This document shows positions 1 to 8,776 of a stretch of 64,000 bases of DNA, piece by piece. The position numbers and the translations under genes are program-made. Position 1 is the stretch's first letter; each line of letters begins with the position of its first letter. The stretch covers positions 248,001 through 312,000 of the forward strand of contig NZ_CADESW010000004.1 in the NCBI RefSeq assembly GCF_902830275.1, read 5' to 3'. The DNA comes from Burkholderia stagnalis. Its GTDB lineage: Bacteria; Pseudomonadota; Gammaproteobacteria; Burkholderiales; Burkholderiaceae. The notes beneath the pieces were generated by a model that saw only the letters and a program-made list of their open reading frames with translations, had not been told where the DNA came from and did no database searches.

Positions 1-2362
1 TTTCGCCGCGCGCCTGCGGCTCGGCGGCCGGCGTGCGCGCCGGCGTCGCCCCGGCCGCCGTCGCCGGCGCCGCGACACGCACGACCGCGGTTGGTTGCGC
101 AATCTGCGGCGCCGCGCCTGCCTGGCCCGCGCGATCCAGCTCGCCTCGTGCGGCGGCGATCGCCGCACGCAGGCCGGCAGCCTTCTCCGCGGAGGCGACC
201 GCCCGCGTTACCTCTGCGCGCGTTACCTCTGCCCGCGTCACCTCTGCCCGCGTCACCTCTGCGCGCGTCATCTCTCCGCGCGTTACCGTGACGCGCGGCG
301 GCGTCGCGCTGGCGCCGGCCGGTACGGCCTGAGCGGCCTCGATCGCTGCAGCCGGCCGTCGCCCGGCATCCGCACGCGTACGCATCATTCCTGCGCCGCG
401 CGCGACGGGCTCGACTACCGGGCTCGCCGCCTCGTCCTGCGCTGCCTCCGCGGGCGCTTCCGGTTCCGCTTCGGCCTTTTCGGCCGCTTCGGCCCGCTCG
501 ACCTTTTCAGGCGCCGCAGCCGCGCGGTTGCCCGCGGGCGTCGACGGCTCGATCGGCGCGTCCAGATCCGGGCCGCCCGACGACGGCTGCCGCGCCGGCA
601 CGGCCTGCGCGGATTCGAGCGTCAGCGCTTCGGTGGTCACGCGCGACTCGGTGCCCGACAGGAAGGTCGTCACCGCCGACGTCGGCAAATCGAGATTGCG
701 CTCGATATGCGGCGTGATCAGCAGCACGATCTCCGAGCGCTCGTTGCTGCGGCCGTTCGAACCGAACAGCCGGCCGATCACCGGCAGGCCCGATGCGCCC
801 GGCAGCCCGGCGATGCTGTCGGTTTCATTGCGCTTGACGAGGCCCGCAAGGATCTGCGTTTCGCCGTTCTTCGCGGTCATCAGCGTCTCGGCATTGCGCG
901 TGCCGAGCGAATAGGCGACCAGCCCGGTCTTCGTGGTTTCCTTCGACAGGATGCTGCTGACCTCCATGTTCACCTTGACGCTCACCTCCTCGTTCAGGCT
1001 GATGCGCGGCTCGACCTTCAGCATCAGGCCCACGTCCTGGTAGCTGACCGATTCGGTGACGACGCCGTTCGCGTTGGTGGTCGTGACGATCGGCACGCGC
1101 TCGCCGATCTTGATGTTGGCCTTCTCCATGTTGCGCACGCGGATCTTCGGATTGGCGAGCGTCCTGGTCTTGCCCTGCTTCTGCAGCATGTCGATCGCGA
1201 GCGCGAGCCCGCCCGATTCGCTCGATACGCCGACGCGGTCGCGATTCAGGCGCAGCAGGTCGCCGAGCGTGAGCGCGCCACCTTCCGCGGCGCCGAGCGC
1301 GCCGAACTGGACCTTGCCCGGATACTGGACGCCGAGATCGAGGCTGTCGTTCATGTTGACCTCGAGCACCTGCACGTCGAGCGTCACTTCGGATTGCGGA
1401 ATGTCGAGACCCATCACGACGCGCTCCGCGACCTGGATCGTCTCCGGCGTGTCGCGCATGACGACCGCGTTCACGCGCTCGTCCACGTAGACGTCCTTCG
1501 GCTTGATCATCTGCCGCAGCGCGGCCATCACCGATTTCGCGTCCGCGTGCGACAGGAAGAACGTGCGGATCGCGAACTCCGTATAGTTGCGCGCCTTGTC
1601 GGGCTGCGATGGGTAGACGAGCAGCGTGTGCTGGTCGAGCACCTTCTTTTCGAGCTGGTTGGTGCGCAGCAGCAGGTTGATCGCGTCCTCGGCGGTCGTG
1701 CGCTCGGCGAACAACGTCGCGGCCTGGGTCGTATCCACGTCGCGGTCGAACACGAAGTTCACGCCGGACACGCGCGAGATCACGTCGAAGATGTTGGCAA
1801 GCGGCTGCTGCTTGAAGTTGAGCGACACCGGCTTGCGCAGCGCGTCGGACAGTTGCGGGCGCGCCGCGCGGCTGGCCTGCGACTGACGCAGCAGCGTGTC
1901 GCGCAAGCGTTTCGCCTCAGCGTGGTTCGGCTGCTCGGCGAGGATGCGCCGCGCGATCTCGAGCGCTTCCTGCGGCTTCTCGCCGCCGATGCGCTGCGCG
2001 CGCGCGAGGTCGACCGCCATCTGCCGGTGGCGCTTGACCTGCTCGAGCGCCTGGCTGGCTTTCAGGTTGCCCGGGTCCTCGGCCAGCACGTTGCCGAGGT
2101 GATCGATCGCAGCCGCATGGTTGCCCTGTGCGACCTGGCGGTCGGCCTCCTTCAGCTCCGCGCGCACGTAATCCTGGCGGCTGAACTCGACGGCGGTCGT
2201 GAGCGCAATGTCGTCCGGCGCGGCTGCCTTCTGCTGCTGCAGCGTGCCGAGTCGTTCGGCGGGCGTCGCGGCGGCATCGGGCGCGGCATTGAACGGGGAA
2301 CCTGCGCATCCTGTCAGCGCAAGCGCCGAGATCAGGAGCAAAAGACTGACTTTACGTTTCAT
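1..2362 (-). CDS. Lipoprotein secretin, GspD/MshL-like (partial, C-terminus beyond window)
   Basis: Outer-membrane secretin that would form the exit channel of the secretion/pilus machine encoded upstream. Translation from the ATG at 2362 gives at least 787 residues. It begins with a lipoprotein signal (LTGC lipobox, Cys19), then a TPR-like helical region (about 60-170), an STN/N0 domain (about 190-260), and N1 and secretin domains. The secretin core includes VPIVTTTNANGVVTESVSYQ and a late ETQILAGLVKR stretch. After about residue 570 the sequence becomes a low-complexity Pro/Ala/Glu tail containing a TRAEV pentapeptide repeat. The TPR-STN-secretin order resembles MshL more than classic GspD, which starts with N0-N3 domains. 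It is the last visible gene of the minus-strand cluster. The stop codon is outside the window. Confidence 0.88.
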   Translation of the reverse strand, partial: MKRKVSLLLLISALALTGCAGSPFNAAPDAAATPAERLGTLQQQKAAAPDDIALTTAVEFSRQDYVRAELKEADRQVAQGNHAAAIDHLGNVLAEDPGNLKASQALEQVKRHRQMAVDLARAQRIGGEKPQEALEIARRILAEQPNHAEAKRLRDTLLRQSQASRAARPQLSDALRKPVSLNFKQQPLANIFDVISRVSGVNFVFDRDVDTTQAATLFAERTTAEDAINLLLRTNQLEKKVLDQHTLLVYPSQPDKARNYTEFAIRTFFLSHADAKSVMAALRQMIKPKDVYVDERVNAVVMRDTPETIQVAERVVMGLDIPQSEVTLDVQVLEVNMNDSLDLGVQYPGKVQFGALGAAEGGALTLGDLLRLNRDRVGVSSESGGLALAIDMLQKQGKTRTLANPKIRVRNMEKANIKIGERVPIVTTTNANGVVTESVSYQDVGLMLKVEPRISLNEEVSVKVNMEVSSILSKETTKTGLVAYSLGTRNAETLMTAKNGETQILAGLVKRNETDSIAGLPGASGLPVIGRLFGSNGRSNERSEIVLLITPHIERNLDLPTSAVTTFLSGTESRVTTEALTLESAQAVPARQPSSGGPDLDAPIEPSTPAGNRAAAAPEKVERAEAAEKAEAEPEAPAEAAQDEAASPVVEPVARGAGMMRTRADAGRRPAAAIEAAQAVPAGASATPPRVTVTRGEMTRAEVTRAEVTRAEVTRAEVTRAVASAEKAAGLRAAIAAARGELDRAGQAGAAPQIAQPTAVVRVAAPATAAGATPARTPAAEPQARGE
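201..290 (-). repeat. 15-bp tandem repeat encoding TRAEV in the secretin tail
   Basis: Five to six near-perfect 15-bp units lie head to tail (201-215, 216-230, 231-245, 246-260, 261-275, with a decayed copy at 276-290). In the secretin frame each unit encodes Thr-Arg-Ala-Glu-Val. The period is a multiple of three, so copy-number change keeps the frame. Confidence 0.9.
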
Positions 2363-2393
2363 GATGGTGTTCGGCACATGTTGAATTCGGGGT

Positions 2394-2873
2394 TCATCGA
2401 ATCGGGACGGGCGGCAACAGCTCGACTTCGGTGCTGCCCCGGGCCACGATCACCGTGCCCTGTTCGCCCAGTTTCTTCAGCCGGTAGCCTTCGGCGATCT
2501 CGCCGCCCGGCAGCACGGCATCGCGCACGCCGCAGCGCGATTCGCACAGCAGGAACGTCCTGCCCGCGCCTTCCAGCACGACGATGCGCTGGTCGTTCTC
2601 GCGCCATTCGCCGGCGATGTCGAACGGCGGCGCCGCGACCGGCGGCGCGTCGATCGGCTCGTCGAGCGACGGGGGTTCGGGTTCGGGCGCCGCGACGGGC
2701 GGCGGCGGCGCGTCGGGCGCCGGCTCCGCGCCGAGCGACGCCCAGCTTTGCGCCGGAAAGACGTCGACGATCGGCGCGTGGCCGGCGCCCTCCTGCGCGA
2801 CGCTGCCGCCCGCGATGCAGGCGGCGGCCAGCGCGAGCGCGGCCGCGAACGGGATCAGGGGCGCGCGCATCAT
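2394..2873 (-). CDS. PilP/MshK-like periplasmic accessory protein
   Basis: A 159-residue protein with an N-terminal signal or anchor (MMRAPLIPFAAALALAAACI), a long Pro/Ala/Glu-rich spacer (about 50-85) and a compact C-terminal beta domain with a CESRCG pair of cysteines. Its place directly before the secretin, a proline-rich linker and a small beta domain are typical of PilP/MshK/GspC-type proteins that couple the inner-membrane platform to the secretin. The start ATG overlaps the stop of the preceding gene (ATGA, 2870-2873), so translation is probably coupled. Family assignment rests mainly on architecture and position; sequence similarity is weak by eye. Confidence 0.6.
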   Translation of the reverse strand: MMRAPLIPFAAALALAAACIAGGSVAQEGAGHAPIVDVFPAQSWASLGAEPAPDAPPPPVAAPEPEPPSLDEPIDAPPVAAPPFDIAGEWRENDQRIVVLEGAGRTFLLCESRCGVRDAVLPGGEIAEGYRLKKLGEQGTVIVARGSTEVELLPPVPIR

Positions 2874-3424
2874 GTGTCCGGCCCCAGCAGGCTGACCCGC
2901 AGGTCGGCGTTCACGTTGGCGCTGTCGATCCGGTCGCGTTCGATCGACACGCCCTCGATGCGCACCATCGGCTGGTCCGCGATCTCGCGCATCGCTTCGC
3001 GCAGCCCGACGTAGCTGCCGCTCATCGCGATGCTGATCGTGAGCCGGCGCAGCTTGCCCTTCACCTCGACTTCGCGGCGATACGTTGCGTGCTTGCGCTC
3101 CATGCCGCGCTGCGACAGGATCTGGAAAATCGAGTACGCCTGCTCGCTGCTGCGCAGCTGCTGCACCTGCGCAAGCGTCATGCCGCCGTCGCCGGCCTTC
3201 TGGCCCGGCTTGGGCAGCGCAGCCAGCGCCGTCGTGCGCGCGTCGCGCTCGACCTCGAGATGCTCGCCGTCCGGCTGCAGGTAAAACGCGTGCGCGCCGA
3301 CCAGTGCCACGACCAGTCCGCCCGCCAGCAGCCCCGGCACGCCGAGCTTGCGGGCCGCCGCGTAAGCGACCCAGCGCAGCCGCGCGGCGAGCGCCGCCGT
3401 GTCGATTGCTTTCAGGTTCGTCAT
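2870..3424 (-). CDS. PilO/MshJ-like inner-membrane assembly protein
   Basis: A 184-residue bitopic protein. A single transmembrane helix (about residues 29-48, LLAGGLVVALVGAHAF) follows a short cytoplasmic part; then come a helical stretch and a small alpha/beta periplasmic domain (VEVKGKLRRLTISIAMSGSY). This is the fold of PilO/GspM proteins, which pair with PilN/GspL in the inner-membrane platform of type IV pili and T2SS. Start ATG 3424 overlaps the upstream stop by ATGA, and its own stop overlaps the next start by ATGA. PilM-N-O-P genes are normally arranged in this chain. Confidence 0.68.
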   Translation of the reverse strand: MTNLKAIDTAALAARLRWVAYAAARKLGVPGLLAGGLVVALVGAHAFYLQPDGEHLEVERDARTTALAALPKPGQKAGDGGMTLAQVQQLRSSEQAYSIFQILSQRGMERKHATYRREVEVKGKLRRLTISIAMSGSYVGLREAMREIADQPMVRIEGVSIERDRIDSANVNADLRVSLLGPDT

Positions 3425-3951
3425 GGGTGTTCGATACTCAGGCTGAAATGAAAGATGTTCTTGCCGTCCTCCGCTTTCGCGCGGTGCTGCAGCAGGCCGA
3501 TCTTGCGGTCCGGGTGACGGTCGTTCAGGCGATCGACGAAGATGTAGATGTGCGACAGTTCCGCCGCGCCGCCCTCGATGCGCGCCTCGCGGCCGGCCTT
3601 GTCGACCGTCAGCGACTTCAGCGCGATCTGCGGCGTCCATGCGTGCTCGATCCAGTCGACCACCGACAGCCCCGAACCTTGCGCACGCGTCCTTTGCTCG
3701 GCGAGCACGCGTTCGATGCGGCGCTGCTCCGGCGTCATGCTCTTCTGCCGGCGCTGCTCGCGCTCGATCGCGCGCTTGCGCTGGTCGATGCGGCTTTCGA
3801 TTGCGTCGACCTCGTCGCGCAACTGCTCGACACGCGACCACTCGCTCGCGGCGAACCCGCCGGTCAGCAATGCGCAGCACAGTGCGACGGTCGCCCAAGG
3901 CGTGACGCGCGTGCGCGGCGCGGCGAAATCCAGTTCGTTCAGGTGTTTCAT
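3421..3951 (-). CDS. PilN-like inner-membrane assembly protein
   Basis: A 176-residue bitopic protein that starts MKHLNELDFAAPR, a cytoplasmic motif reminiscent of the NLL motif by which PilN contacts PilM. One transmembrane helix (about 19-35) follows, then a charged coiled coil rich in Glu/Arg (about 38-85) and a C-terminal ferredoxin-like region. The start at 3951 sits inside an ATGA overlap with the PilM-like gene, which fits coupled expression of an interacting pair. It could equally be named MshI2 or a GspL C-terminal part. Confidence 0.7.
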   Translation of the reverse strand: MKHLNELDFAAPRTRVTPWATVALCCALLTGGFAASEWSRVEQLRDEVDAIESRIDQRKRAIEREQRRQKSMTPEQRRIERVLAEQRTRAQGSGLSVVDWIEHAWTPQIALKSLTVDKAGREARIEGGAAELSHIYIFVDRLNDRHPDRKIGLLQHRAKAEDGKNIFHFSLSIEHP

Positions 3952-4715
3952 GCCGGTGCCCCCGGCTCGCGCGCCAACGCGCCATCCACGCCGGCGTCGA
4001 GCAGCGTGATGCCGTCCGCGGCCGGCAACGCGCCATCGAGCGCGCTCGCGAAGGCCGCGCCGGCAAGCGGCTGCCCGGCCATCAGCGCCGCGGCGGCGAA
4101 CCAGTCGTCGAGCCGCCGGCCGCCCATGCGCGGCAGCGTGACCACGTCGGCCCACTCGCCGGCGCGGCGAAACACGCACGTGACGACGCGCGGCTCCAGC
4201 AGCGCATAGCGGTAGTCGCCACCGCCCAGGCGGCCGGCGTGTCGTTCGAGCGAGGCCGACAGCGCATCGCGCACGCTGGCGAGCCGCCAGCCGGTCGCGC
4301 GGCACGCCTGTGCGAGCGACGCGAGCAACGCATCGCAGGCCGCCACCGCCAGGCGCGCGCGGCCGTGCCGCCCGGCTTCGATGCGGATTCGCAGCGCACC
4401 GCGCTGCGCGCGGGCGGCGAACAGCGCGCGCGCATAGCCGTCCCACGCGGCGTTCGACACCAGCCCGTCCTGCCACGGCAGCACGACGCCATGCGTCCAC
4501 GGATGCCCGGCGACGACATGCACGCGGTTCTGCATCGGCAGACGCGCCCTTTGCAGGCCGCCGAGCACCTGCGCAAGCGCCTCGGCAGGCAGGCCCTCGT
4601 GTGCGACGACGGCGTGCGGCGGGCCTGCGCGGCGCGGGCGCCAGCCGTGGTCCGTCCACACGCTCAGCGTGTCGGCGTCGAGCACCGCGACGACGTTATT
4701 CCACGGCGATCGCAC
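3948..4715 (-). CDS. PilM/MshI-like cytoplasmic platform protein
   Basis: A 255-residue protein without membrane segments, rich in Ala/Arg. In PilM/MshI/GspL systems an actin-like cytoplasmic protein links the assembly ATPase to the PilN-PilO pair, and the gene here lies between the GspE-type ATPase and the PilN-like gene. It is short compared with PilM (about 350 residues), and I cannot see a clean actin-family phosphate-binding motif, so nucleotide binding may be lost. It overlaps the ATPase gene by 20 bp. The call is supported by position more than by motif. Confidence 0.55.
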   Translation of the reverse strand: MRSPWNNVVAVLDADTLSVWTDHGWRPRRAGPPHAVVAHEGLPAEALAQVLGGLQRARLPMQNRVHVVAGHPWTHGVVLPWQDGLVSNAAWDGYARALFAARAQRGALRIRIEAGRHGRARLAVAACDALLASLAQACRATGWRLASVRDALSASLERHAGRLGGGDYRYALLEPRVVTCVFRRAGEWADVVTLPRMGGRRLDDWFAAAALMAGQPLAGAAFASALDGALPAADGITLLDAGVDGALAREPGAPA

Positions 4716-6330
4716 GTTGCACCTCCTGGAACGTCGTCAATCGCGCGCGAATCGCCGCGAGCCCGGCGTCGCGCATCGATCGATAGTCGGCGTTGTCCGC
4801 GAGCGCCTGCGCCCGCTTCTCGACCGAGCGCTCGAGCAATGCGGCCTTCATCGCCGCGTCGAGCGTCAGCACTTCCGCGAGCCCGATCCGGCCGTGATAG
4901 CCGGTGCCGCGGCACGTCTCGCAGCCCGCGCCGGCCGTGACCGCGCGCTTCAGGTCGTCGAGCACCGCGTCGCGCAGGTCGGCGCCGTCCGTTGCCGCGC
5001 CGCCGCAACGCGCGCAGATCCGCCGCACCAGCCGCTGCGACACCACGCCGTTCAGCGCTTCGAGAAACGTCGACGGCTCGACACCCATGTAGATGAAGCG
5101 GTCGATCACGCTGAACCCGTCGTTCGCGTGCACGGTCGACAGCACACGGTGGCCGGTGAGCGCCGACTGCACGGCGATCGACGCGGTCTCCTCGTCGCGG
5201 ATCTCGCCGACCATCACCGTGTCCGGGTCGTGTCGCAGGATCGAGCGCAGCCCGCGCGCGAACGTGAGCCCCTTGCGCTCGTTGACCGGAATCTGCAGCA
5301 CGCCCTTCAGCTCGTATTCGACCGGGTCCTCGATCGTGATGATCTTGTCGTCGCCCGTGTTGACTTCCGACAGCACCGCGTACAGCGTCGTCGACTTGCC
5401 GCTGCCGGTCGGCCCCGTCACGAGCATCAGCCCGTACGGCCGATGCGCGAGCGCACGCACGCGCCGCGCCGTCTGCGCATCGAAGCCGAGCACGTCGAGG
5501 CTCACGCTGTCGCCGCGCTGCGACTTGTCGAGCACGCGCATCACCGCGTTCTCGCCGTAGGTGCCGGGAATGATCGACACGCGGAAATCGATCTCGCGGC
5601 CCTGCATCACGACCTTGAAACGGCCGTCCTGCGGCACGCGCTTTTCCGCGATGTCGAGCGCGGCCAGCACCTTGAGACGCGACAGCGTCTGCGCGGCCGC
5701 CTCGAGCCCCGGGATGTGACGGATCGACTGCAGCACGCCGTCGATCCGGTAGCGGATCGCCAGGCCGTCCGGCACCGCTTCGAGATGGATATCGCTGGCG
5801 CGGCTCTGCAATGCGTCGTAGAGCGTCGTGTTGACGAGCCGGATGATCGGGCTTTCGTCCTTCGCGATGCTCGCCAGCGAGATCGACTCGATCGCCTGCG
5901 CGAGCGAATCGCCCTGCGTATCGATCGTCACGTCGTCCATCAGCCGTTCGCTCGACTCGATGTCGCCGAGCAGCCGCTCGACTTCGCCCGGCACGCTCAT
6001 GGCCAGTTCGACCGGCCGTGCGCCGAAGCGCGCGAGCAGTTCGTCGCGCACGTGGCGGGCGAACGGGTCGGCGAGGACCACGCACGGCGCGCCGCCAAGT
6101 TCGACCGGCAGCACGCGCCAGGTCAGCGCGTCGTGCAGCGGCAGCAGGTCGAAGCGCGTCGGCGCCGCACGCAGCGCGTCCGCGTCGATTGCGCCGACGC
6201 CGAGACAGGCGGCCACTTCCGTGAGCCGCGCCGCATCCGCGCCGAGCAGGCCGTCGACGTACTGCGCAAAGCCGACGCCCGATGCTTCCCATTCCGACTG
6301 CCAGCGTTGGACGATGTGTTCCGTATTCAT
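4696..6330 (-). CDS. gspE: GspE/PilB-family secretion ATPase
   Basis: A 544-residue hexameric assembly ATPase that powers pseudopilus or pilus extension. The N-terminal MshEN/GspE_N domain (about 1-130) precedes the catalytic core. Visible motifs are Walker A GPTGSGKST (306-314), an Asp box around IITIEDPVEYE, Walker B VGEIRDEE, and a His box in LTGHRVLSTVHAND. A C-terminal zinc-binding insert has CARCGG and CETCRG pairs, a feature of GspE and PilB proteins. Length fits the family. It lies after gspF in the transcription order and overlaps the PilM-like gene. Confidence 0.95.
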   Translation of the reverse strand: MNTEHIVQRWQSEWEASGVGFAQYVDGLLGADAARLTEVAACLGVGAIDADALRAAPTRFDLLPLHDALTWRVLPVELGGAPCVVLADPFARHVRDELLARFGARPVELAMSVPGEVERLLGDIESSERLMDDVTIDTQGDSLAQAIESISLASIAKDESPIIRLVNTTLYDALQSRASDIHLEAVPDGLAIRYRIDGVLQSIRHIPGLEAAAQTLSRLKVLAALDIAEKRVPQDGRFKVVMQGREIDFRVSIIPGTYGENAVMRVLDKSQRGDSVSLDVLGFDAQTARRVRALAHRPYGLMLVTGPTGSGKSTTLYAVLSEVNTGDDKIITIEDPVEYELKGVLQIPVNERKGLTFARGLRSILRHDPDTVMVGEIRDEETASIAVQSALTGHRVLSTVHANDGFSVIDRFIYMGVEPSTFLEALNGVVSQRLVRRICARCGGAATDGADLRDAVLDDLKRAVTAGAGCETCRGTGYHGRIGLAEVLTLDAAMKAALLERSVEKRAQALADNADYRSMRDAGLAAIRARLTTFQEVQRAIAVE

Positions 6331-6388
6331 GAGATTTCTCCTGTTCGGTTGGACAGCGGGATCGCGAACGCCTTGCCGGCCCGGTTCG

Positions 6389-7573
6389 CTATCCGACGCT
6401 GCCGGCCAATTCGAAGATCGGCATGTAGAGCAGCAGGACCACCGCGCCGACCGTCGCGCCCACCGCGAGCATCAGCACCGGTTCGAACACCTTGCTGAGC
6501 ATCTCGATCGCGCGATCGAGCGCGCCGTCGTGAAACTGCGCGATGTGCTCGCACATCCCGCCGAGATCGCCGCTCTGTTCGCCCACGCGCAACAGCCGCT
6601 CGGCGACCGACGTCGTCAGCGCATGCGCGGCGAGCACGGCCGCGACCGGGCGACCGGCGCGCATCTCGGCCAACGCCGCCGCGAGGCGTGCGCGGAAGTG
6701 CTCGGGCAGCACCTTGCCGGACAGCTCCAGCGCGACGATCGCCGGCGTGCCGCCCGCGATCAGCAGGCCGACGGTCCGGTAGAACCGCGTGAGCGCGAAC
6801 AGCGCGCAGATGTCGCGCACTTTCGGCGCACGCCACATCAGGCGCTGCGCGGCACGCTTGACGGCTGCCGAGCGGATCGCCGGCACCGCGCCGGCGCACG
6901 ACGCCGCGACCGCGAGCCCGACCGCCATCCCGTTCTCCCGCAGCAGGGTCGCCCACCAGAGCATCGCCCGGGCCGTCGCCGGCAGCGTGGCGAGCGACTC
7001 GAACACCACCGCGAAGCGCGGAATCACGAAAAACGCCATGAACAGCAGGATCGCGATGCCGACGCCGATCACGACGGCCGGATAGATCAGCGCACCGGTG
7101 ACGCGCTTGCGAATCTGTTCGATTCGCACTTCGTACTGCTGGTAACGCTTCAGGACGACCGGCAACTGGCCGCTGCCCTCCGACGATTCGATCGTCGCGA
7201 CGAGCAGCGGCGGGAAGATGGCCGGCTGCTGCGCGAGCGCCTTCGACAGCGGCTGCCCCTCGACCATCACCGCGAGAATCCGGTCGATCACGTGTTTCGC
7301 GTCCTTGCCCGAATCCGCCTTGTCGCGCAAGGCTTCGAGCGCCTCCATCAACACCAGGCCCGCGTCGAGCAGCGTCGACAGTTCCTGCAGGAACAGCGCC
7401 AGCGCGAACTTCGGCGCCCGCCGGCGGCGCCCGATACGGGTATCGCGCCGCACCTCGAGCACGACGCCGCCCTGCTCCGCGACCCGCGCGCGGGCTTCCG
7501 CCTCGCTCGTTGCTTCCACCGTCTGCTGCGTGACCTTGCCGCCGGCGAGCACGCGCACCCGAAATGCGTCCAT
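6389..7573 (-). CDS. gspF: GspF/PilC-family inner-membrane platform protein
   Basis: A 394-residue polytopic protein with two repeated T2SSF domains (about 60-190 and 260-385) and hydrophobic helices near residues 165-190, 215-235 and 365-390. It contains the family motifs LSTLLDAGLVLMEAL and ESSEGSGQLPVVLKRY in repeat one, and GLLIAGGTPAIVAL and RVGEQSGDL in repeat two. The start MDAF (7573) was chosen because GGAGG lies 5 nt upstream; the previous gene ends 2 bp away. It should couple ATPase action to pilin insertion. Confidence 0.95.
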   Translation of the reverse strand: MDAFRVRVLAGGKVTQQTVEATSEAEARARVAEQGGVVLEVRRDTRIGRRRRAPKFALALFLQELSTLLDAGLVLMEALEALRDKADSGKDAKHVIDRILAVMVEGQPLSKALAQQPAIFPPLLVATIESSEGSGQLPVVLKRYQQYEVRIEQIRKRVTGALIYPAVVIGVGIAILLFMAFFVIPRFAVVFESLATLPATARAMLWWATLLRENGMAVGLAVAASCAGAVPAIRSAAVKRAAQRLMWRAPKVRDICALFALTRFYRTVGLLIAGGTPAIVALELSGKVLPEHFRARLAAALAEMRAGRPVAAVLAAHALTTSVAERLLRVGEQSGDLGGMCEHIAQFHDGALDRAIEMLSKVFEPVLMLAVGATVGAVVLLLYMPIFELAGSVG

Positions 7574-7575
7574 CG

Positions 7576-8088
7576 CTACCTCCGCCATTCGTCGAGCATC
7601 GCGAGGCTCGCATCGCGATCGCTCGTCAGCGCGCGGTACTCGCGCCACACCTTGGTCGCATAAGCCTTGCGGGCGGGCTCGCGCTTCGGCGCGGACCCGG
7701 CGTTGTACGCGCCTACCGCGTTCCAGGTATAGCCGTGCCGATCGATGAATCCGGCGAGAATCGATGCGCCGGTGTCGATCGACGTGCACGGCTCGTCGAT
7801 CAGCCGCTTGTGCGTCACGCCCGCCTTGATCAGACGCGGCAGGTGCGAGCTGTTGATCTGCATCAGCCCGATGTCGTAGGTGCCGTTCCGGTTCCAGTTC
7901 ATCGCGCGCGGATTCAGCGCGGATTCCACCTTCGCGACCGCGGCGAGCAGCAGCGGATCGATGCCGTGCCGTTCCCCCGCCTTCGTGAAGCAATCCTTGG
8001 CTGCGGCGCCGGATGCGCAGGTGGCGAACAGCGCCACCGCCGCGATCGAGCGACGCAGACCCTTACATGCCGTAGACAAGGTCCGCAT
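7576..8088 (-). CDS. Lytic transglycosylase, SLT family
   Basis: A 170-residue exported peptidoglycan lyase. A signal peptide (MRTLSTACKG through ATCASGAAA) is followed by a goose-lysozyme-like SLT domain. KVESALNP carries the catalytic Glu, NGTYDIGLMQIN and AVGAYNAGS are the other SLT signatures. Such enzymes (VirB1/PilT-associated type) open the murein for trans-envelope machines. The start at 8088 has GGAG 8 nt upstream and gives a clean signal peptide; it overlaps the end of gspG by 26 bp. Embedding between gspG and gspF suggests a dedicated role for this machine. Confidence 0.88.
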   Translation of the reverse strand: MRTLSTACKGLRRSIAAVALFATCASGAAAKDCFTKAGERHGIDPLLLAAVAKVESALNPRAMNWNRNGTYDIGLMQINSSHLPRLIKAGVTHKRLIDEPCTSIDTGASILAGFIDRHGYTWNAVGAYNAGSAPKREPARKAYATKVWREYRALTSDRDASLAMLDEWRR

Positions 8089-8503
8089 CGATGCCACTCC
8101 CGCCGACACGACCGTCCCGCCCGAGCGACACGATCTCAGCCTCGCCATCGCGGCCCGGCACGTTCCATTGGTATGCACGGCCCCAGCCGTCCTTCGGCAC
8201 GGCCTTGGCGAGATACGGGCCGTTCCAGCCGTCAGCGCCTTGCGGCTGCGCGACCAGTGCGTCGAGCCCTTCGTCGGCCGTCGGATAGCGGCCCGTGTCG
8301 AGCCGGTATTGCGTAACCGCGTCGCCCAGCGTCTTCATCTGCGCTTGCGTCGACTTGACCTTCGCCTTGTCGACCTGCGCGAACAGCTTCGGACCGACGT
8401 AGCCGGCCAGCAGCGCGATGATCAGCAGCACGACCAGCAGCTCCAGCAGCGTGAAGCCCTGCTGGCCGCGTCGCATCGTCCATTTCCGATAAATCGGTTT
8501 CAT
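8063..8503 (-). CDS. gspG: GspG-type major pseudopilin
   Basis: A 146-residue prepilin. A short basic leader ending RRGQQG is cut before FTLLELLVVLLIIALLAGYV, with the invariant Glu5. The C-terminal domain has the GspG features RYPTADEGLDALV, WNGPYL and PKDGWGRAYQW, which include residues of the calcium-binding loop. Start M at 8503 is preceded by AAGAGGG. It is the first gene of the cluster. No minor pseudopilins (GspH-K) or prepilin peptidase are present in the window, so the system either uses GspG alone or borrows partners. Confidence 0.95.
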   Translation of the reverse strand: MKPIYRKWTMRRGQQGFTLLELLVVLLIIALLAGYVGPKLFAQVDKAKVKSTQAQMKTLGDAVTQYRLDTGRYPTADEGLDALVAQPQGADGWNGPYLAKAVPKDGWGRAYQWNVPGRDGEAEIVSLGRDGRVGGSGIDADLVYGM

Positions 8504-8723
8504 GTCGTTTGCCCTCTTGAGAGATCCCGGCGCAGGCGTCGCGGCCGGGGGCCGTCGTGTTGCAGACGGCAGGTGAATGAGGCGCTTTCGGGAATGCGTA
8601 TTCGATTGATGAAAAGCGCCGATCGATGAAGTCATTTTCCCGGGGGACGGAAAACGCCACCAGCTTCATCAATGAAATATCAACGCAGGTTTCGATCCGC
8701 ACGGCGCGCGTTCGCCGCAAATG

Positions 8724-8753
8724 AAAAAGCCGCACGCGTTGCAGCGTGCGGCT
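8724..8753 (-). terminator. Rho-independent terminator after gbpA
   Basis: On the minus strand a perfect 10-bp stem (8744-8753 with 8728-8737, six-base loop) is followed by a run of T. It lies 24 bp past the stop of the LPMO gene and separates it from the gspG operon downstream. Confidence 0.85.
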
Positions 8754-8776
8754 CGCTTCATCTCCTCGTCAGGTCG

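Noticed and set aside
95-3451. 1118-codon open frame on the plus strand across the secretin and PilO-like genes
   Set aside because: The translation is Arg/Ala-rich with no family pattern. The minus strand carries clean secretin, PilP, PilO and PilN genes, so this is a GC-rich shadow frame.
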